From AR5 sp041499965 (GTDB lineage Bacteria; Methylomirabilota; Methylomirabilia; Rokubacteriales; CSP1-6): 64,000 bases of DNA. This document shows positions 30,668 through 38,831 of the stretch, piece by piece. The stretch is from the NCBI GenBank assembly GCA_041499965.1, contig JBGQLG010000003.1, forward strand, positions 1 to 64,000. Direction: 5' to 3'. The position numbers were made by a program, and so were the translations under genes. The notes under the pieces are model-generated. The model made no database searches. It was not told the DNA's origin and saw only the letters and a program-made list of their open reading frames with translations. Positions within the stretch are counted from its first letter, which is position 1, and every line of letters starts with the position of its first letter.

Positions 30668-32113
30668 ATGAAGACGATCCCGCGGGCCGACTGCGTCTGG
30701 GAGATCCCGACGAGCGAGAAGGCCGGGATGCGCGTACCCGCCCGCATCTACGCCTCGGAGGCGCTGCTGGCCGGGATGGATGCAGGCGTGTTCGAGCAGG
30801 TCACGAACGTCGCCTGCCTGCCCGGTATCGTGGGGGCCGCCCTCTGCATGCCCGACGGGCACTGGGGCTACGGCTTTCCGATCGGCGGCGTCGCGGCGTT
30901 CGGCGTCGAGGACGGCGTGATCTCGCCGGGCGGGATCGGCTTCGACATCAACTGCGGCATGCGGGTGTTGCGCACGAGCCTGACCGAGGCCGAGGTACGC
31001 CCGCGGCTACCGGAGCTCGTGGACGCGCTCTTCGCCGCTGTGCCGACCGGGGTGGGCGCGCGGGGCTTCCTGCGCCTCGCCGACGACGCCTTCGCCGACG
31101 TCATGCGGGAGGGCGCCGGCTGGTGCGTCCGCCACGGGTACGGATGGCCGGAGGATCTGGAGGCCACCGAGGGCGGCGGTTGCCTGCCCGGCGCCGACCC
31201 CGCGCAGGTGAGCGCACGCGCGCTGGCTCGCGGCCGCGAGCAGCTCGGCACGCTGGGCTCGGGCAACCACTATCTCGAGATCCAGGTGGTACCCGCCGAC
31301 GGCATCCACGACCCGGCGGTGGCGCGGGCGTTCGGCATCGAGAGGGCCGGCCAGGTGCTGGTGATGCTGCACTGCGGGTCGCGCGGGTTCGGGCACCAGG
31401 TGGGGACCGACTATCTCCGATTGTTCGACGGCGCGATGCGCGCCTACGGCATCGTCGTGAACGACCGCGAGCTCGCCTGCGCGCCGTTCCGGTCGCCCGA
31501 GGGACACGCGTACTTCGCCGCCATGACGGCCGCGGCCAACACCGCATTCGCCAACCGCCAGGTCATCACGCACCGGGTGCGCGAGGTCATGGGGCGCGTG
31601 TTCGCGCGCGATCCGCACGACCTGGGACTCTCGCTGATCTACGACGTCTGCCACAACACGGCCAAGCTGGAGCGGCACGTCGTGGACGGCGTCGCCCGCG
31701 ATCTCGTCGTGCATCGCAAGGGCGCCACCCGTTCGTTCGGGCCCGGCGCCCCGGACGTGCCGGCCGCCTACCGGCACCTGGGACAGCCGGTCATCATCGG
31801 CGGGTCGATGGAGACGGGCTCCGCGCTTCTGATCGGGACCGACCACGCCATGCACGAGACGTTCGGCTCCACGGCGCACGGCGCCGGCCGGACCATGTCG
31901 CGGGCGCAGGCCAAGAAGCGCGTCTGGGGTGAGAGCCTGATGCAGGACATGGAGCGCCGGGGCATCGTCATCCGGGCGGCGTCGAAGTCCGGAGTGGCCG
32001 AGGAAGCGGGCTTCGCCTACAAGGACCTCGGGGCCGTGGTGGACGTCCTGCACCGGCTGGACATCTCGCGCCAGGTCGTGTCACTCCGGCCGATCGGGAA
32101 CATCAAGGGATGA
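30668..32113 (+). CDS. rtcB: RNA-splicing ligase RtcB
   Basis: 481 residues, full length. Key motifs are the metal-binding Cys in GIGFDINCGMRV (Cys96), GSGNHYLEIQ near 205, HCGSRGFGHQ near 240 and the guanylylation His in the segment ETFGSTAHGAGRTMSRAQAK near 400-415. It joins RNA 2',3'-cyclic phosphate (or 3'-phosphate) ends to 5'-OH ends using GTP and Mn2+ and repairs tRNA and rRNA breaks. GAGGAAC lies upstream of the ATG. It is co-transcribed with archease and a small zinc-ribbon protein. Confidence 0.96.
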   Translation: MKTIPRADCVWEIPTSEKAGMRVPARIYASEALLAGMDAGVFEQVTNVACLPGIVGAALCMPDGHWGYGFPIGGVAAFGVEDGVISPGGIGFDINCGMRVLRTSLTEAEVRPRLPELVDALFAAVPTGVGARGFLRLADDAFADVMREGAGWCVRHGYGWPEDLEATEGGGCLPGADPAQVSARALARGREQLGTLGSGNHYLEIQVVPADGIHDPAVARAFGIERAGQVLVMLHCGSRGFGHQVGTDYLRLFDGAMRAYGIVVNDRELACAPFRSPEGHAYFAAMTAAANTAFANRQVITHRVREVMGRVFARDPHDLGLSLIYDVCHNTAKLERHVVDGVARDLVVHRKGATRSFGPGAPDVPAAYRHLGQPVIIGGSMETGSALLIGTDHAMHETFGSTAHGAGRTMSRAQAKKRVWGESLMQDMERRGIVIRAASKSGVAEEAGFAYKDLGAVVDVLHRLDISRQVVSLRPIGNIKG

Positions 32114-32135
32114 GCGCCAGACGGAGGCGAACGAC

Positions 32136-32339
32136 ATGAAGCTCTTCGAGGTGGGCGACGTGGTCAACCATCGCATGGGGGACCTGCAGTGCCCGGAATG
32201 CTCGGAGGAATACCCGGAGCCCTGCCCGTGCGGTGGCCTCCTGCACGCCAGCGACACCGCCGAGGAGGGTCCGGACGGCAATGTGCTGATCGCGACGCTC
32301 TGTGATCAGTGCGGCCGCACCGAAGACGAGCTCGACTAG
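32136..32339 (+). CDS. small zinc-ribbon protein in the rtcB operon
   Basis: 67 residues. Cysteines are arranged as CPEC (19-22), CPC near residue 30 and CDQC near 57-60, enough for one or two zinc sites. The protein is acidic (ends EDELD). It begins 22 bp after rtcB behind a GGAGGCGAACGAC stretch. I do not recognise the family; RNA binding or an RtcB accessory role is only suggested by position. Confidence 0.72.
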   Translation: MKLFEVGDVVNHRMGDLQCPECSEEYPEPCPCGGLLHASDTAEEGPDGNVLIATLCDQCGRTEDELD

Positions 32340-32345
32340 CCGGCC

Positions 32346-32444
32346 AGTGTCCTGTCTCAGAGATTCGTTGACTGGGTAGGGCGCAGAGCGCCGGGAGCCG
32401 GGAGCGCGCCCTGCCCAGTCGACGAATCTCTGACGCGGGACACT
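32346..32444. repeat. 99-bp inverted repeat (MITE-like) between convergent genes
   Basis: Two 39-bp arms (32346-32384 and 32406-32444) are inverted copies with five mismatches around a 21-bp spacer. Both outer ends read AGTGTCC inward and share the core TCAGAGATTCGT. The right outer end supplies part of the TAG stop of the methionine adenosyltransferase gene. It looks like a small non-autonomous mobile element, or it could act as a two-way terminator hairpin. No clear target-site duplication was found. Confidence 0.75.
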
Positions 32445-33648
32445 AGCACACCGGGAACTCGCCCCGGGCGAGGCGGGAGCGGAACTCCGGCAGCCCCTCG
32501 AGTTGAGCTTGCACCGTCTGCGCGATGGCGGCCTCGACGTCGGGCAGCGCCACGCCGTCGTCGAGCACCACCTGGACACCGACCCATGGTCGATCGATGG
32601 GATCACCGATCCGCGTCGCCAGGTGCACGTACACCTCGGCGAGACCGGGCACCGTCGTGCGGATACCGTGGGCGAGACGGTGGCTGAGCACGCTGTACAC
32701 CTTGCCGGCGTGGGCCAGCGCGTTCTTGCCCGCCGTGGCCTCGCCGCCGCTCGGCCGCGCGAACGCGATGAGGCCATTGGCGCGGTTGCCCCGTCCGACC
32801 TGCCCGGAATCGCCGTCCTCGGCCGAGGTGCCGGTGAGCGTGAGATAGACGCCGTCGGTCCCGCGACCCGGAACGTCGAGGTTGTTCAGTCGCCAGACGA
32901 TGTCGAACGGCGTCTCCCGGAACCGCTCGGCCAGCGCCGACAGGATCTCGTCCTTGCGCCGGAAGTACGCGGGCTCGGACGGCGTGGCCTCGGCCAGCAG
33001 CGGCATCGCCACGGTGAGGCTCAGCCGGTCGTCCTCGCGCCGGCCGAACACCTTCACGTCCTGACCGGTGTCCGGGAAGGCGGTCTTGAAATCCGGCCCG
33101 TTCACCCATTGCTCGACGGCCAGGACGATCTCCTCGGTGGCGCTCAGCGGCGAATACCCGCTGGCGCCCGACGTGTCGTTGGAGACCATCTCCACGCCCG
33201 CCCGCGGCGTGAAGATCCCGGCGAGCTCGACCGAGCCGGGCGCCAGCGCGATGCGGGTCCGCAGGTGCGGCGGCACCCGCGGCAGATGGCGGGCCAACCA
33301 GGCGGCGACGGCGGCATGCGCCGTCTCCTCGACCGGGAGCTTCCGCCCAGCGGCCTCGAAGGTCGCGCGGTCACCGACGATGAGCTCCATCGGGCGGGTG
33401 ACCTCACCGCCGCCGAACCACTTCCGGCACTGGCCGGCCACCAGGAGCGCCTTGTCGACGTTGTAATGGGCGACCGTCCCCAGCCGCTCGAGGTACATCC
33501 CGTTGAGCGCCACCGCGATCGCCTCGACCAGCGAATCGCAGATCGTGTCGGGGTGGCCGACGCCCTTGCGCTCGACCATCTCGACGCGACGGCGGCCCAC
33601 CGGTCGCTCCGCCAGCGCCTCGACGACGACGGCCGCGGGCCGCGTCAC
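32443..33648 (-). CDS. archaeal-type methionine adenosyltransferase
   Basis: 401 residues of the archaeal MAT family, not the bacterial MetK type. Signatures are VEMVERKGVGHPDTICDSLV near 25-44, SNDTSGASGYSPLS near 170 and DSGQVGRGNRANGLI near 285. It makes S-adenosylmethionine from methionine and ATP. The GTG overlaps the stop of the P-loop/isoaspartyl methyltransferase gene, so an AdoMet maker and an AdoMet user are co-translated. The TAG stop coincides with the edge of the inverted repeat, so the last few residues may have been altered by insertion. Confidence 0.93.
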   Translation of the reverse strand: MTRPAAVVVEALAERPVGRRRVEMVERKGVGHPDTICDSLVEAIAVALNGMYLERLGTVAHYNVDKALLVAGQCRKWFGGGEVTRPMELIVGDRATFEAAGRKLPVEETAHAAVAAWLARHLPRVPPHLRTRIALAPGSVELAGIFTPRAGVEMVSNDTSGASGYSPLSATEEIVLAVEQWVNGPDFKTAFPDTGQDVKVFGRREDDRLSLTVAMPLLAEATPSEPAYFRRKDEILSALAERFRETPFDIVWRLNNLDVPGRGTDGVYLTLTGTSAEDGDSGQVGRGNRANGLIAFARPSGGEATAGKNALAHAGKVYSVLSHRLAHGIRTTVPGLAEVYVHLATRIGDPIDRPWVGVQVVLDDGVALPDVEAAIAQTVQAQLEGLPEFRSRLARGEFPVC

Positions 33649-35006
33649 CGGTAGGCCTCGTCGGCCGACCAGCCCTCCGCGCCGATGAGCGGCACGAACG
33701 CGACGTCCTCGAGCCGCTCCTGCTCGTACGTCTCCTCGCCGGTCCGGACGACCCGCACCAGCCGTTGCGACCGCATCGTCGGTCCGACCGGCATGACGAG
33801 CCGCCCACCCACGGCCATCTGGGCCAGGAGCGAGCGAGGGACGTCCGGGCCGCCGGCGGTGACGACGATGGCGTCGTACGGCGCGTGCTCCAGCCAGCCG
33901 AGCGAGCCGTCGCCGTGCCGGACGTGGACGTTTGCGAATCCGAGCTCCTCGAGCCGGCGCCGGGCCGACTCAGCCAGTCCCTCGAGCCGCTCGACGGTGT
34001 AGACCTCGGCGGCGATCGCGGCGAGGACGGCGGCGGCATAGCCCGAGCCTGTGCCGATCTCCAGTACCCGGTCGGCCGGTCGCAGCTGCAGCGCCTCGGT
34101 CATCGCCGCGACGATGTAGGGTTGGGAGATCGTCTGTCCCTCGCCGATCGGCAGCGGCATATCGTCGTACGCGCGATGCGCCCGCCCCGCGGGGACGAAG
34201 CGCTCGCGCGGGACCCTCCGCATGGCGGCGAGGACGGCGGGATCGCCGAGGCCACGCCGGGCGATCTGGGTCTCGACCATGCGTTCTCGCTCGTCGATGG
34301 AACTCCGTTGGCGGCGCCGTCCGACGATCTCGCTGCGGAGCAGCGCGGCGGCGTACCGACGGGCGCGCCGGCTGATCTCGCGCTGCTCGTCGGTGCCAGC
34401 GGCGAGCGCCGAGCCCGGATCGCGCCGGGGCGCGCCGGCCCCGGCGGCCTCGGCGGCGCCGGGCTCCACCGACAGGAAGCGATCGCGGATCATGTCGATG
34501 ATCGCGGCGGCCGCCGCGTCGACGGTCTGGGCGGTGGTGTCGACTCGCAGCTCGGGCGCAAGCGCGAGCTCGTACTCGACGTTGACCCCGGGAACGCGCG
34601 CGCCCGCCCGGGCCGCCTGCGCGTAGATGCCGGCGGGCGCCGTGCCGCGCGGCCGCGCCGCCTCGCGCAGGCGACACACCGGCAGCGGGCAGAGGAGCTG
34701 GACTTCGGCGAAGCGCGGGAGCGTGACCCGCGCCAGGTCGCGCCAGGCGCGCCGGTGAGCGGTGGCGTCGAAGATTACCGGTATCCGGGCCTCGACGAGG
34801 CAAGCGCCGATGTAGACCAGGGCCCGGTACACGGCCTCGCGCTCGGCGTCGGTATACGTCGCCGCCGGCGTGATGACGCGCCGGATCGTGTCGAGCTCGA
34901 GCACGCGCACCTCCTCGCCGCCGGCGTGCAGCCTCGCAGCCACCGCCCGCGCGATGACGGATTTGCCGCTGCCAGGCAGGCCGGTGATCCAGACCGCCCA
35001 GCTCAT
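33645..35006 (-). CDS. fusion of APS-kinase-like P-loop domain and L-isoaspartyl methyltransferase (Pcm)
   Basis: 453 residues. The first half (about 1-175) is an APS-kinase-like domain with Walker A GLPGSGKSV and DATAHRRAWRDLAR, close to the tandem protein at 11409-12494. A linker of about 60 residues leads to a protein-L-isoaspartate O-methyltransferase (about 240-450) with GEGQTISQPYIVA, the AdoMet loop VLEIGTGSGYAAAV and VVTAGGPDVPRSLL. Pcm repairs aged proteins, a task of resting cells. The ATG overlaps the IMPase stop. The role of the kinase half in the fusion is unknown. Confidence 0.9.
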   Translation of the reverse strand: MSWAVWITGLPGSGKSVIARAVAARLHAGGEEVRVLELDTIRRVITPAATYTDAEREAVYRALVYIGACLVEARIPVIFDATAHRRAWRDLARVTLPRFAEVQLLCPLPVCRLREAARPRGTAPAGIYAQAARAGARVPGVNVEYELALAPELRVDTTAQTVDAAAAAIIDMIRDRFLSVEPGAAEAAGAGAPRRDPGSALAAGTDEQREISRRARRYAAALLRSEIVGRRRQRSSIDERERMVETQIARRGLGDPAVLAAMRRVPRERFVPAGRAHRAYDDMPLPIGEGQTISQPYIVAAMTEALQLRPADRVLEIGTGSGYAAAVLAAIAAEVYTVERLEGLAESARRRLEELGFANVHVRHGDGSLGWLEHAPYDAIVVTAGGPDVPRSLLAQMAVGGRLVMPVGPTMRSQRLVRVVRTGEETYEQERLEDVAFVPLIGAEGWSADEAYR

Positions 35007-35833
35007 CGCGTCTCCGGGAGCCGAGCATCAAGGGCCGCCCGGCAGTCGGCCAGGGCCTCGCCGTGCGCCGAGGTGTTTCCGGCCAGAAATGGCATCGGCG
35101 CGCCGCCGTACGCGGCCGCGCCGGGAGGGAAGCAAGGCTGACCGCGTGGATTGGTGATGGTGCCGCCAGCCTCCAGCAAGATCGCCGCTCCGGCGGCAAC
35201 GTCCCAGAGCGTGGCCTGGTGATCGAGGACCACGTCGATGGCGCCGATGGCGGCATAGGCGAGGTGCAGCGCCACCGAACCGAATCCGCGCAGCTTGTAG
35301 TGTCGCAGCCAACCGATCGTCGCCGGGGCCAGCTCGGGATCGAGCGGAACGCGCACCGCGACGTTGGAGGCGGCTGTCAGCGGCCGGGCGGGCAGGGCCA
35401 GGACCCGACCCCCGGCGACGGCACCGTGCCCGCGCATCGCCGAGCAGGTGAAGCCGGTACTGGGATCGTGCACGACGCCGGCGTGAGGCAGGCCATGCCG
35501 CAGGATGCCGATCGACACCGCGAAGCACGGAATGCCGAGCGCGAAGTTGTTCGTGCCGTCGAGGGGATCGACGACCCAGACGAACTCCCGGGCGCCCGGA
35601 TCGACGGCCAAGCCCTCCTCGGCCACGATCCCGTCGTCGGGAAAGCAGGAGCGGATCCGTTCCGCGAGCCGCTCCTGGATGGCGACGTCGACATCGGTGA
35701 CCCGGTCGCCGGGTCCTTTCCAATCGACACGCACCTCGGCACGGACGGCTCCGGTAGCCTGCCGTCCGCCCTGGTGTGCCAGGGCGAGGGCCAGCTGGAG
35801 TCGAGCCCCGCTCGAGCCGCGTCGGTCGGTCAT
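35003..35833 (-). CDS. inositol-monophosphatase-family phosphatase
   Basis: 276 residues with the Mg2+-dependent IMPase motifs: GIVAEEG near 72-78, WVVDPLDGTNNFALG near 90-104 and the late motif LWDVAAGAAILLEAGG near 213-228. It may act on inositol 1-phosphate, fructose 1,6-bisphosphate, 3'-phosphoadenosine 5'-phosphate or similar; the neighbouring APS-kinase-like domain makes the last worth testing. The start lies about 4 nt after a predicted sigma-54 start. It heads the IMPase, P-loop/Pcm, MAT operon. Confidence 0.9.
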   Translation of the reverse strand: MTDRRGSSGARLQLALALAHQGGRQATGAVRAEVRVDWKGPGDRVTDVDVAIQERLAERIRSCFPDDGIVAEEGLAVDPGAREFVWVVDPLDGTNNFALGIPCFAVSIGILRHGLPHAGVVHDPSTGFTCSAMRGHGAVAGGRVLALPARPLTAASNVAVRVPLDPELAPATIGWLRHYKLRGFGSVALHLAYAAIGAIDVVLDHQATLWDVAAGAAILLEAGGTITNPRGQPCFPPGAAAYGGAPMPFLAGNTSAHGEALADCRAALDARLPETR

Positions 35834-35847
35834 GGACCGGCGAGCAT

Positions 35848-35863
35848 CGCAACTCGAATGCCA
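35848..35863 (-). promoter_or_regulatory. sigma-54 promoter of the IMPase-Pcm-MAT operon
   Basis: TGGCATTCGAGTTGCG on the minus strand, GG-N10-GC. The predicted start near 35837 is 4 nt before the ATG. Confidence 0.8.
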
Positions 35864-35913
35864 GCGGCGTCACGAGCCAAAACAGGGAGTTATCGTTGGC
35901 GTCCCGCGCAACG

Positions 35914-35931
35914 TGGGGCGCCTGCGCCACA
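35914..35931. promoter_or_regulatory. enhancer-like site upstream of the IMPase operon
   Basis: TGGGGCGCCTGCGCCACA, a near-perfect 7-4-7 palindrome centred about 86 bp upstream of the predicted start. Confidence 0.77.
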
Positions 35932-35988
35932 CGGGGATGACGGGAGGCAGCCGCGCCGCACGAGCAGGGGACGTGTAGAGTACCCGCC

Positions 35989-37452
35989 GTGACCGTGACC
36001 ACTGAGCCCGCTGCAGCTGAGCCCGCTCCGGCGACATCGACGGTTCTCTGGCGGGTGATCGTGCCGCTTGTGCTCGGCGCGAGCATCGTGGTGCTCCCGC
36101 CGCCCGCCGGCCTGACGCCCACCGCGTGGCACTTCTTCGCGTTGTTCGTGACGACGATCGCGGCCCTGGTCACCGAGCCGATCCCCGGCCCTGTGGTCGG
36201 CCTGCTGGGGGTGACGCTGGCGGCGCTGCTCGGCCTCGTGGCCCGCGACCCCGCCGCCTCGATTCGATGGGCGCTCACGGGCTTCTCGGACAGCACCGTG
36301 TGGCTGATGTTCGTCGTGCTCATGCTCGCGCTCGGATATCAGAAGACGGGGCTCGGCCACCGGATCGCCCTCACGCTGGTCGAGCGTCTCGGCCGCCGGA
36401 CACTCGGGCTCGGGTACGCGGTCGCGCTCGCTGACCTTGTCCTGGCGCCCCTCACGCCGTCCAACACGGCACGCGCCGGCGGCATCCTGTTCCCGATCAT
36501 CCGGGCGATCCCGGCGCTCTACGGCTCGTCGCCCGGCCAGACGGCCCGCGGGATAGGCGCCTATCTGATGTGGACGTCGTTCGCGGCGATGTGCGTCACG
36601 AGCTCGCTGTTCCTGACCGCGCTCGCGCCCAATCTGCTCGCCCAGGCGATGCTGAAGGACATCGCGCGCGTGAACGTCACGTGGGTCGAGTGGTTCGTCG
36701 GATTCCTGCCGGTCGGGCTCGTGCTGTTCGGTCTGGCGCCGCTGCTGGTGTACTGGATCTATCCGCCGACCCTGACCGCCAGCGCCGAGGTTCCGCGGTG
36801 GGCCCGGGCCGAGCTCGAGCGGCTCGGCGGTATCAAGCGCAGCGAGGTCGTGATGGCGCTGCTGGTCGCCCTCGCGCTGGCCTTGTGGATCCTGGGCAGC
36901 CGCTGGGTGAGCCCGACCACGGCCGCGCTCCTCGTGTTCTGCCTGATGCTCGTCACGGGCATCGTCGACTGGGACGATGTCCTCGGAGCCCGGCAGGCCT
37001 GGAACGCCCTCGTGTGGTTCGCCACCCTCGTGACCCTCGCCGATGGACTGAACCGGGTCGGGTTCCTCGGGTGGTTCGCGGCAGGCACGGTCGGCGCCCT
37101 CGCGCCGCTGCCCGTCGTCGCCCGGATGGTCGCCATCGTCCTGGCATTCTTCGTGGCCCACTACATGTTCGCGAGCCTCACCGCGCACACGACGGCGCTG
37201 CTGCCGGCGTTCCTCGCCGTGGTCGCGGCCAGCCCCGATCTTCCGCGGCGGCCGCTGTCGCTCCTGCTCTGCTACACGCTCGGCCTCATGGGTGTCCTCA
37301 CCCCGTACGCCACCGGCTCGGCTCCGATCTACTACGCGAGCGGGTACGTCACTCGCCGGGAGTTCTGGAGGCTCGGCGCGATCTTCGGTGCGCTCTACCT
37401 GGCCGTTCTCGTGGGCCTCGGGCTTCCTTACCTCGTGGCGCTGACCCCGTAG
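35989..37452 (+). CDS. DASS/SLC13-family anion transporter (CitT/TtdT-like)
   Basis: 487 residues with about 12 membrane segments. The signature TPSNTARAGGILFPI near 160-175, the second half-repeat region HYMFASLTAHTTALLPAF and the terminal TPYATGSAPIYYASGYV are typical of di- and tricarboxylate carriers of the DASS family. It probably imports or exchanges C4-C6 organic acids such as succinate, malate or 2-oxoglutarate. The GTG start is supported by hydrophobicity rather than a clear ribosome-binding site. It is one of the few genes without a strong sigma-54 element. Confidence 0.92.
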   Translation: MTVTTEPAAAEPAPATSTVLWRVIVPLVLGASIVVLPPPAGLTPTAWHFFALFVTTIAALVTEPIPGPVVGLLGVTLAALLGLVARDPAASIRWALTGFSDSTVWLMFVVLMLALGYQKTGLGHRIALTLVERLGRRTLGLGYAVALADLVLAPLTPSNTARAGGILFPIIRAIPALYGSSPGQTARGIGAYLMWTSFAAMCVTSSLFLTALAPNLLAQAMLKDIARVNVTWVEWFVGFLPVGLVLFGLAPLLVYWIYPPTLTASAEVPRWARAELERLGGIKRSEVVMALLVALALALWILGSRWVSPTTAALLVFCLMLVTGIVDWDDVLGARQAWNALVWFATLVTLADGLNRVGFLGWFAAGTVGALAPLPVVARMVAIVLAFFVAHYMFASLTAHTTALLPAFLAVVAASPDLPRRPLSLLLCYTLGLMGVLTPYATGSAPIYYASGYVTRREFWRLGAIFGALYLAVLVGLGLPYLVALTP

Positions 37453-37463
37453 CCGAGGCGCCG

Positions 37464-38528
37464 CTAGCGCGCCCGCCGGGGCGACGCCGTCGGCGTGCTC
37501 GCCCGTTCCAGTGCCGTGAGGATCTCGTCGCGCACCCGCCACGGGAACGCCACGCGGCGTCCGTGCCGCATGGCACCGACGCCACGCCCTGACGCCACTG
37601 AGCCGATGACGCGACCGATGATTCCCCGCCGGGACCATGACCGTAGCAGGCGCGCGACTCGCGCTGCCGGCGCCGCGACCAGCAGGGCGCCGGAACCGAT
37701 CAGTCCGAGCGGGTCGATGTCGTAGTGGCGGCAGATCCGTGCGGTCGGCGGCAGGACGGGGATCCGGTCGAGATCGACGCGAATCCGTACCCCTGACGCG
37801 AACGCGATCTCGTGCAGGCCGGCGCGGATCCCGCCCTCGGTGGGATCGTGCATCGCGGAAGCACCGTGGCGGGCCGCGAGGAGGGCCTCGGGGACCACGG
37901 AGATCCCCGGCTCGTATCGCAGCCGCTGAGCTGCGCGCAGCAGGGCCGGCGGCAGCGCGCAGCCCAGCTCACCGGCGCGCTCCTGGGCGAGGACCGCCGT
38001 CCCCTCGATGCCGGCGGCCTTCGTGGCCAGGAGGAGATCTCCGGCGCGTGCGCCGGCGGCGGTGACGATGCGCGACGAGAGCAGCGGGCCTTGCATGTCG
38101 CCGGCGACCACCGGGCGTGTCACCGCGTCGGTCACTTCCGTGTGGCCCCCGGTCACCGCCACGCCGAGGGCGCGGCAGGCGGCGTCGATGTCGCGGGCGA
38201 TCGCCATGACGATCGAGGCATGGGTGCCGGGCGGCACGAGAATCGTCGGCTGGAACCAGGCCGGTTCGCCGCCCATGACGGCGATGTCGTTGGCGTTGAC
38301 CTGGACGGCGTACCAGCCGACCCGGCGGCTGGTGAACGTCACGGGATCACTCTTCAAGACGAGGCGATGTCGCCCCAGGGCGACCACGGCGGCGTCGACG
38401 CCGCAGCCCGGACCGACGAGCACCCGTCGATCGGCCGCGCCGCGCCAGCGGAGGAGCCGCTCGAGGAGCCGGGGTGGGAGCTTGCCGGTGAGCAGACCCT
38501 CGGTCGCCACGGTGTTCCCCCCGTGCAT
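37464..38528 (-). CDS. AIR-synthase-related (HypE/SelD-like fold) protein
   Basis: 354 residues of the PurM-like ATP-binding fold: GPGCGVDAAVV near 40-50, VNANDIAVMGGEPAWF near 88-103, VTGGHTEVTDAV near 140 and HDPTEGGIRAGLHEIA near 250. The C-terminal Cys of HypE and the N-terminal Cys/Sec of SelD are missing, so it is neither. Standalone proteins of this kind are of unknown function and may phosphorylate a small substrate. The gene is convergent with the SLC13 transporter, 11 bp apart. Confidence 0.85.
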   Translation of the reverse strand: MHGGNTVATEGLLTGKLPPRLLERLLRWRGAADRRVLVGPGCGVDAAVVALGRHRLVLKSDPVTFTSRRVGWYAVQVNANDIAVMGGEPAWFQPTILVPPGTHASIVMAIARDIDAACRALGVAVTGGHTEVTDAVTRPVVAGDMQGPLLSSRIVTAAGARAGDLLLATKAAGIEGTAVLAQERAGELGCALPPALLRAAQRLRYEPGISVVPEALLAARHGASAMHDPTEGGIRAGLHEIAFASGVRIRVDLDRIPVLPPTARICRHYDIDPLGLIGSGALLVAAPAARVARLLRSWSRRGIIGRVIGSVASGRGVGAMRHGRRVAFPWRVRDEILTALERASTPTASPRRAR

Positions 38529-38623
38529 GGCCGATGCCCCGCCCGGCGACCTCGAACCGGCGGAGCCCGGCCAGGACAATCGAGCTGTTGCCGCGCCGGG
38601 GTCCTCGGCGTCGCCACGGTCGG

Positions 38624-38661
38624 CGAGAAGGCGCTGCCCCATGTGGGGTATCACTGTCCCA
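38624..38661. promoter_or_regulatory. tandem enhancer-like sites between the AIR-synthase-like and eRF1-like genes
   Basis: TGGGGTATCACTGTCCCA (38644-38661) and a site with right half TGCCCCA (38624-38641) lie exactly 20 bp apart. They are about 142 and 162 bp upstream of the predicted start for the eRF1-like gene, and could instead serve a weak minus-strand promoter for the AIR-synthase-like gene. Confidence 0.6.
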
Positions 38662-38767
38662 GCGCGGCCGCGTCCCGTCGAGGGCGCTGGAGCGCTCCCT
38701 CATCCAGACGGTTGCGCAGGCGGGCCTCTTCACCCGCACCGCCGCCTCGGTGTCCGGTTTCGCCGCG

Positions 38768-38783
38768 TGGCATCCGCGATGCA
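38768..38783 (+). promoter_or_regulatory. sigma-54 promoter of the eRF1-like/CarS operon
   Basis: TGGCATCCGCGATGCA on the plus strand, GG-N10-GC. The predicted start near 38794 gives a 38-nt leader. A weak half-site (GAGGGCG at 38680) is centred at about -106. Confidence 0.75.
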
Positions 38784-38831
38784 CCGCTGTCGCGGCTGAC
38801 GGCAGCGGCAAAGCCGCAGGAGGACCGCGAC

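Noticed and set aside
35945..35959. Possible sigma-54 element (GGCAGCCGCGCCGC) before the SLC13 transporter.
   Set aside because: The -12 part is CCGC, not TTGC/TGC, and the palindrome at 35914 would be far too close to the start.
37464..38528. Hydrogenase maturation HypE or selenophosphate synthase.
   Set aside because: The diagnostic C-terminal Cys of HypE and the N-terminal Cys/Sec loop of SelD are absent, and no hydrogenase or Sec genes are near.
38583..38598. Minus-strand element for the AIR-synthase-like gene.
   Set aside because: GG-N10-GC is formed, but the -12 part reads CAGC and the nearest palindromes would be at about -60 and -80; too weak to call.
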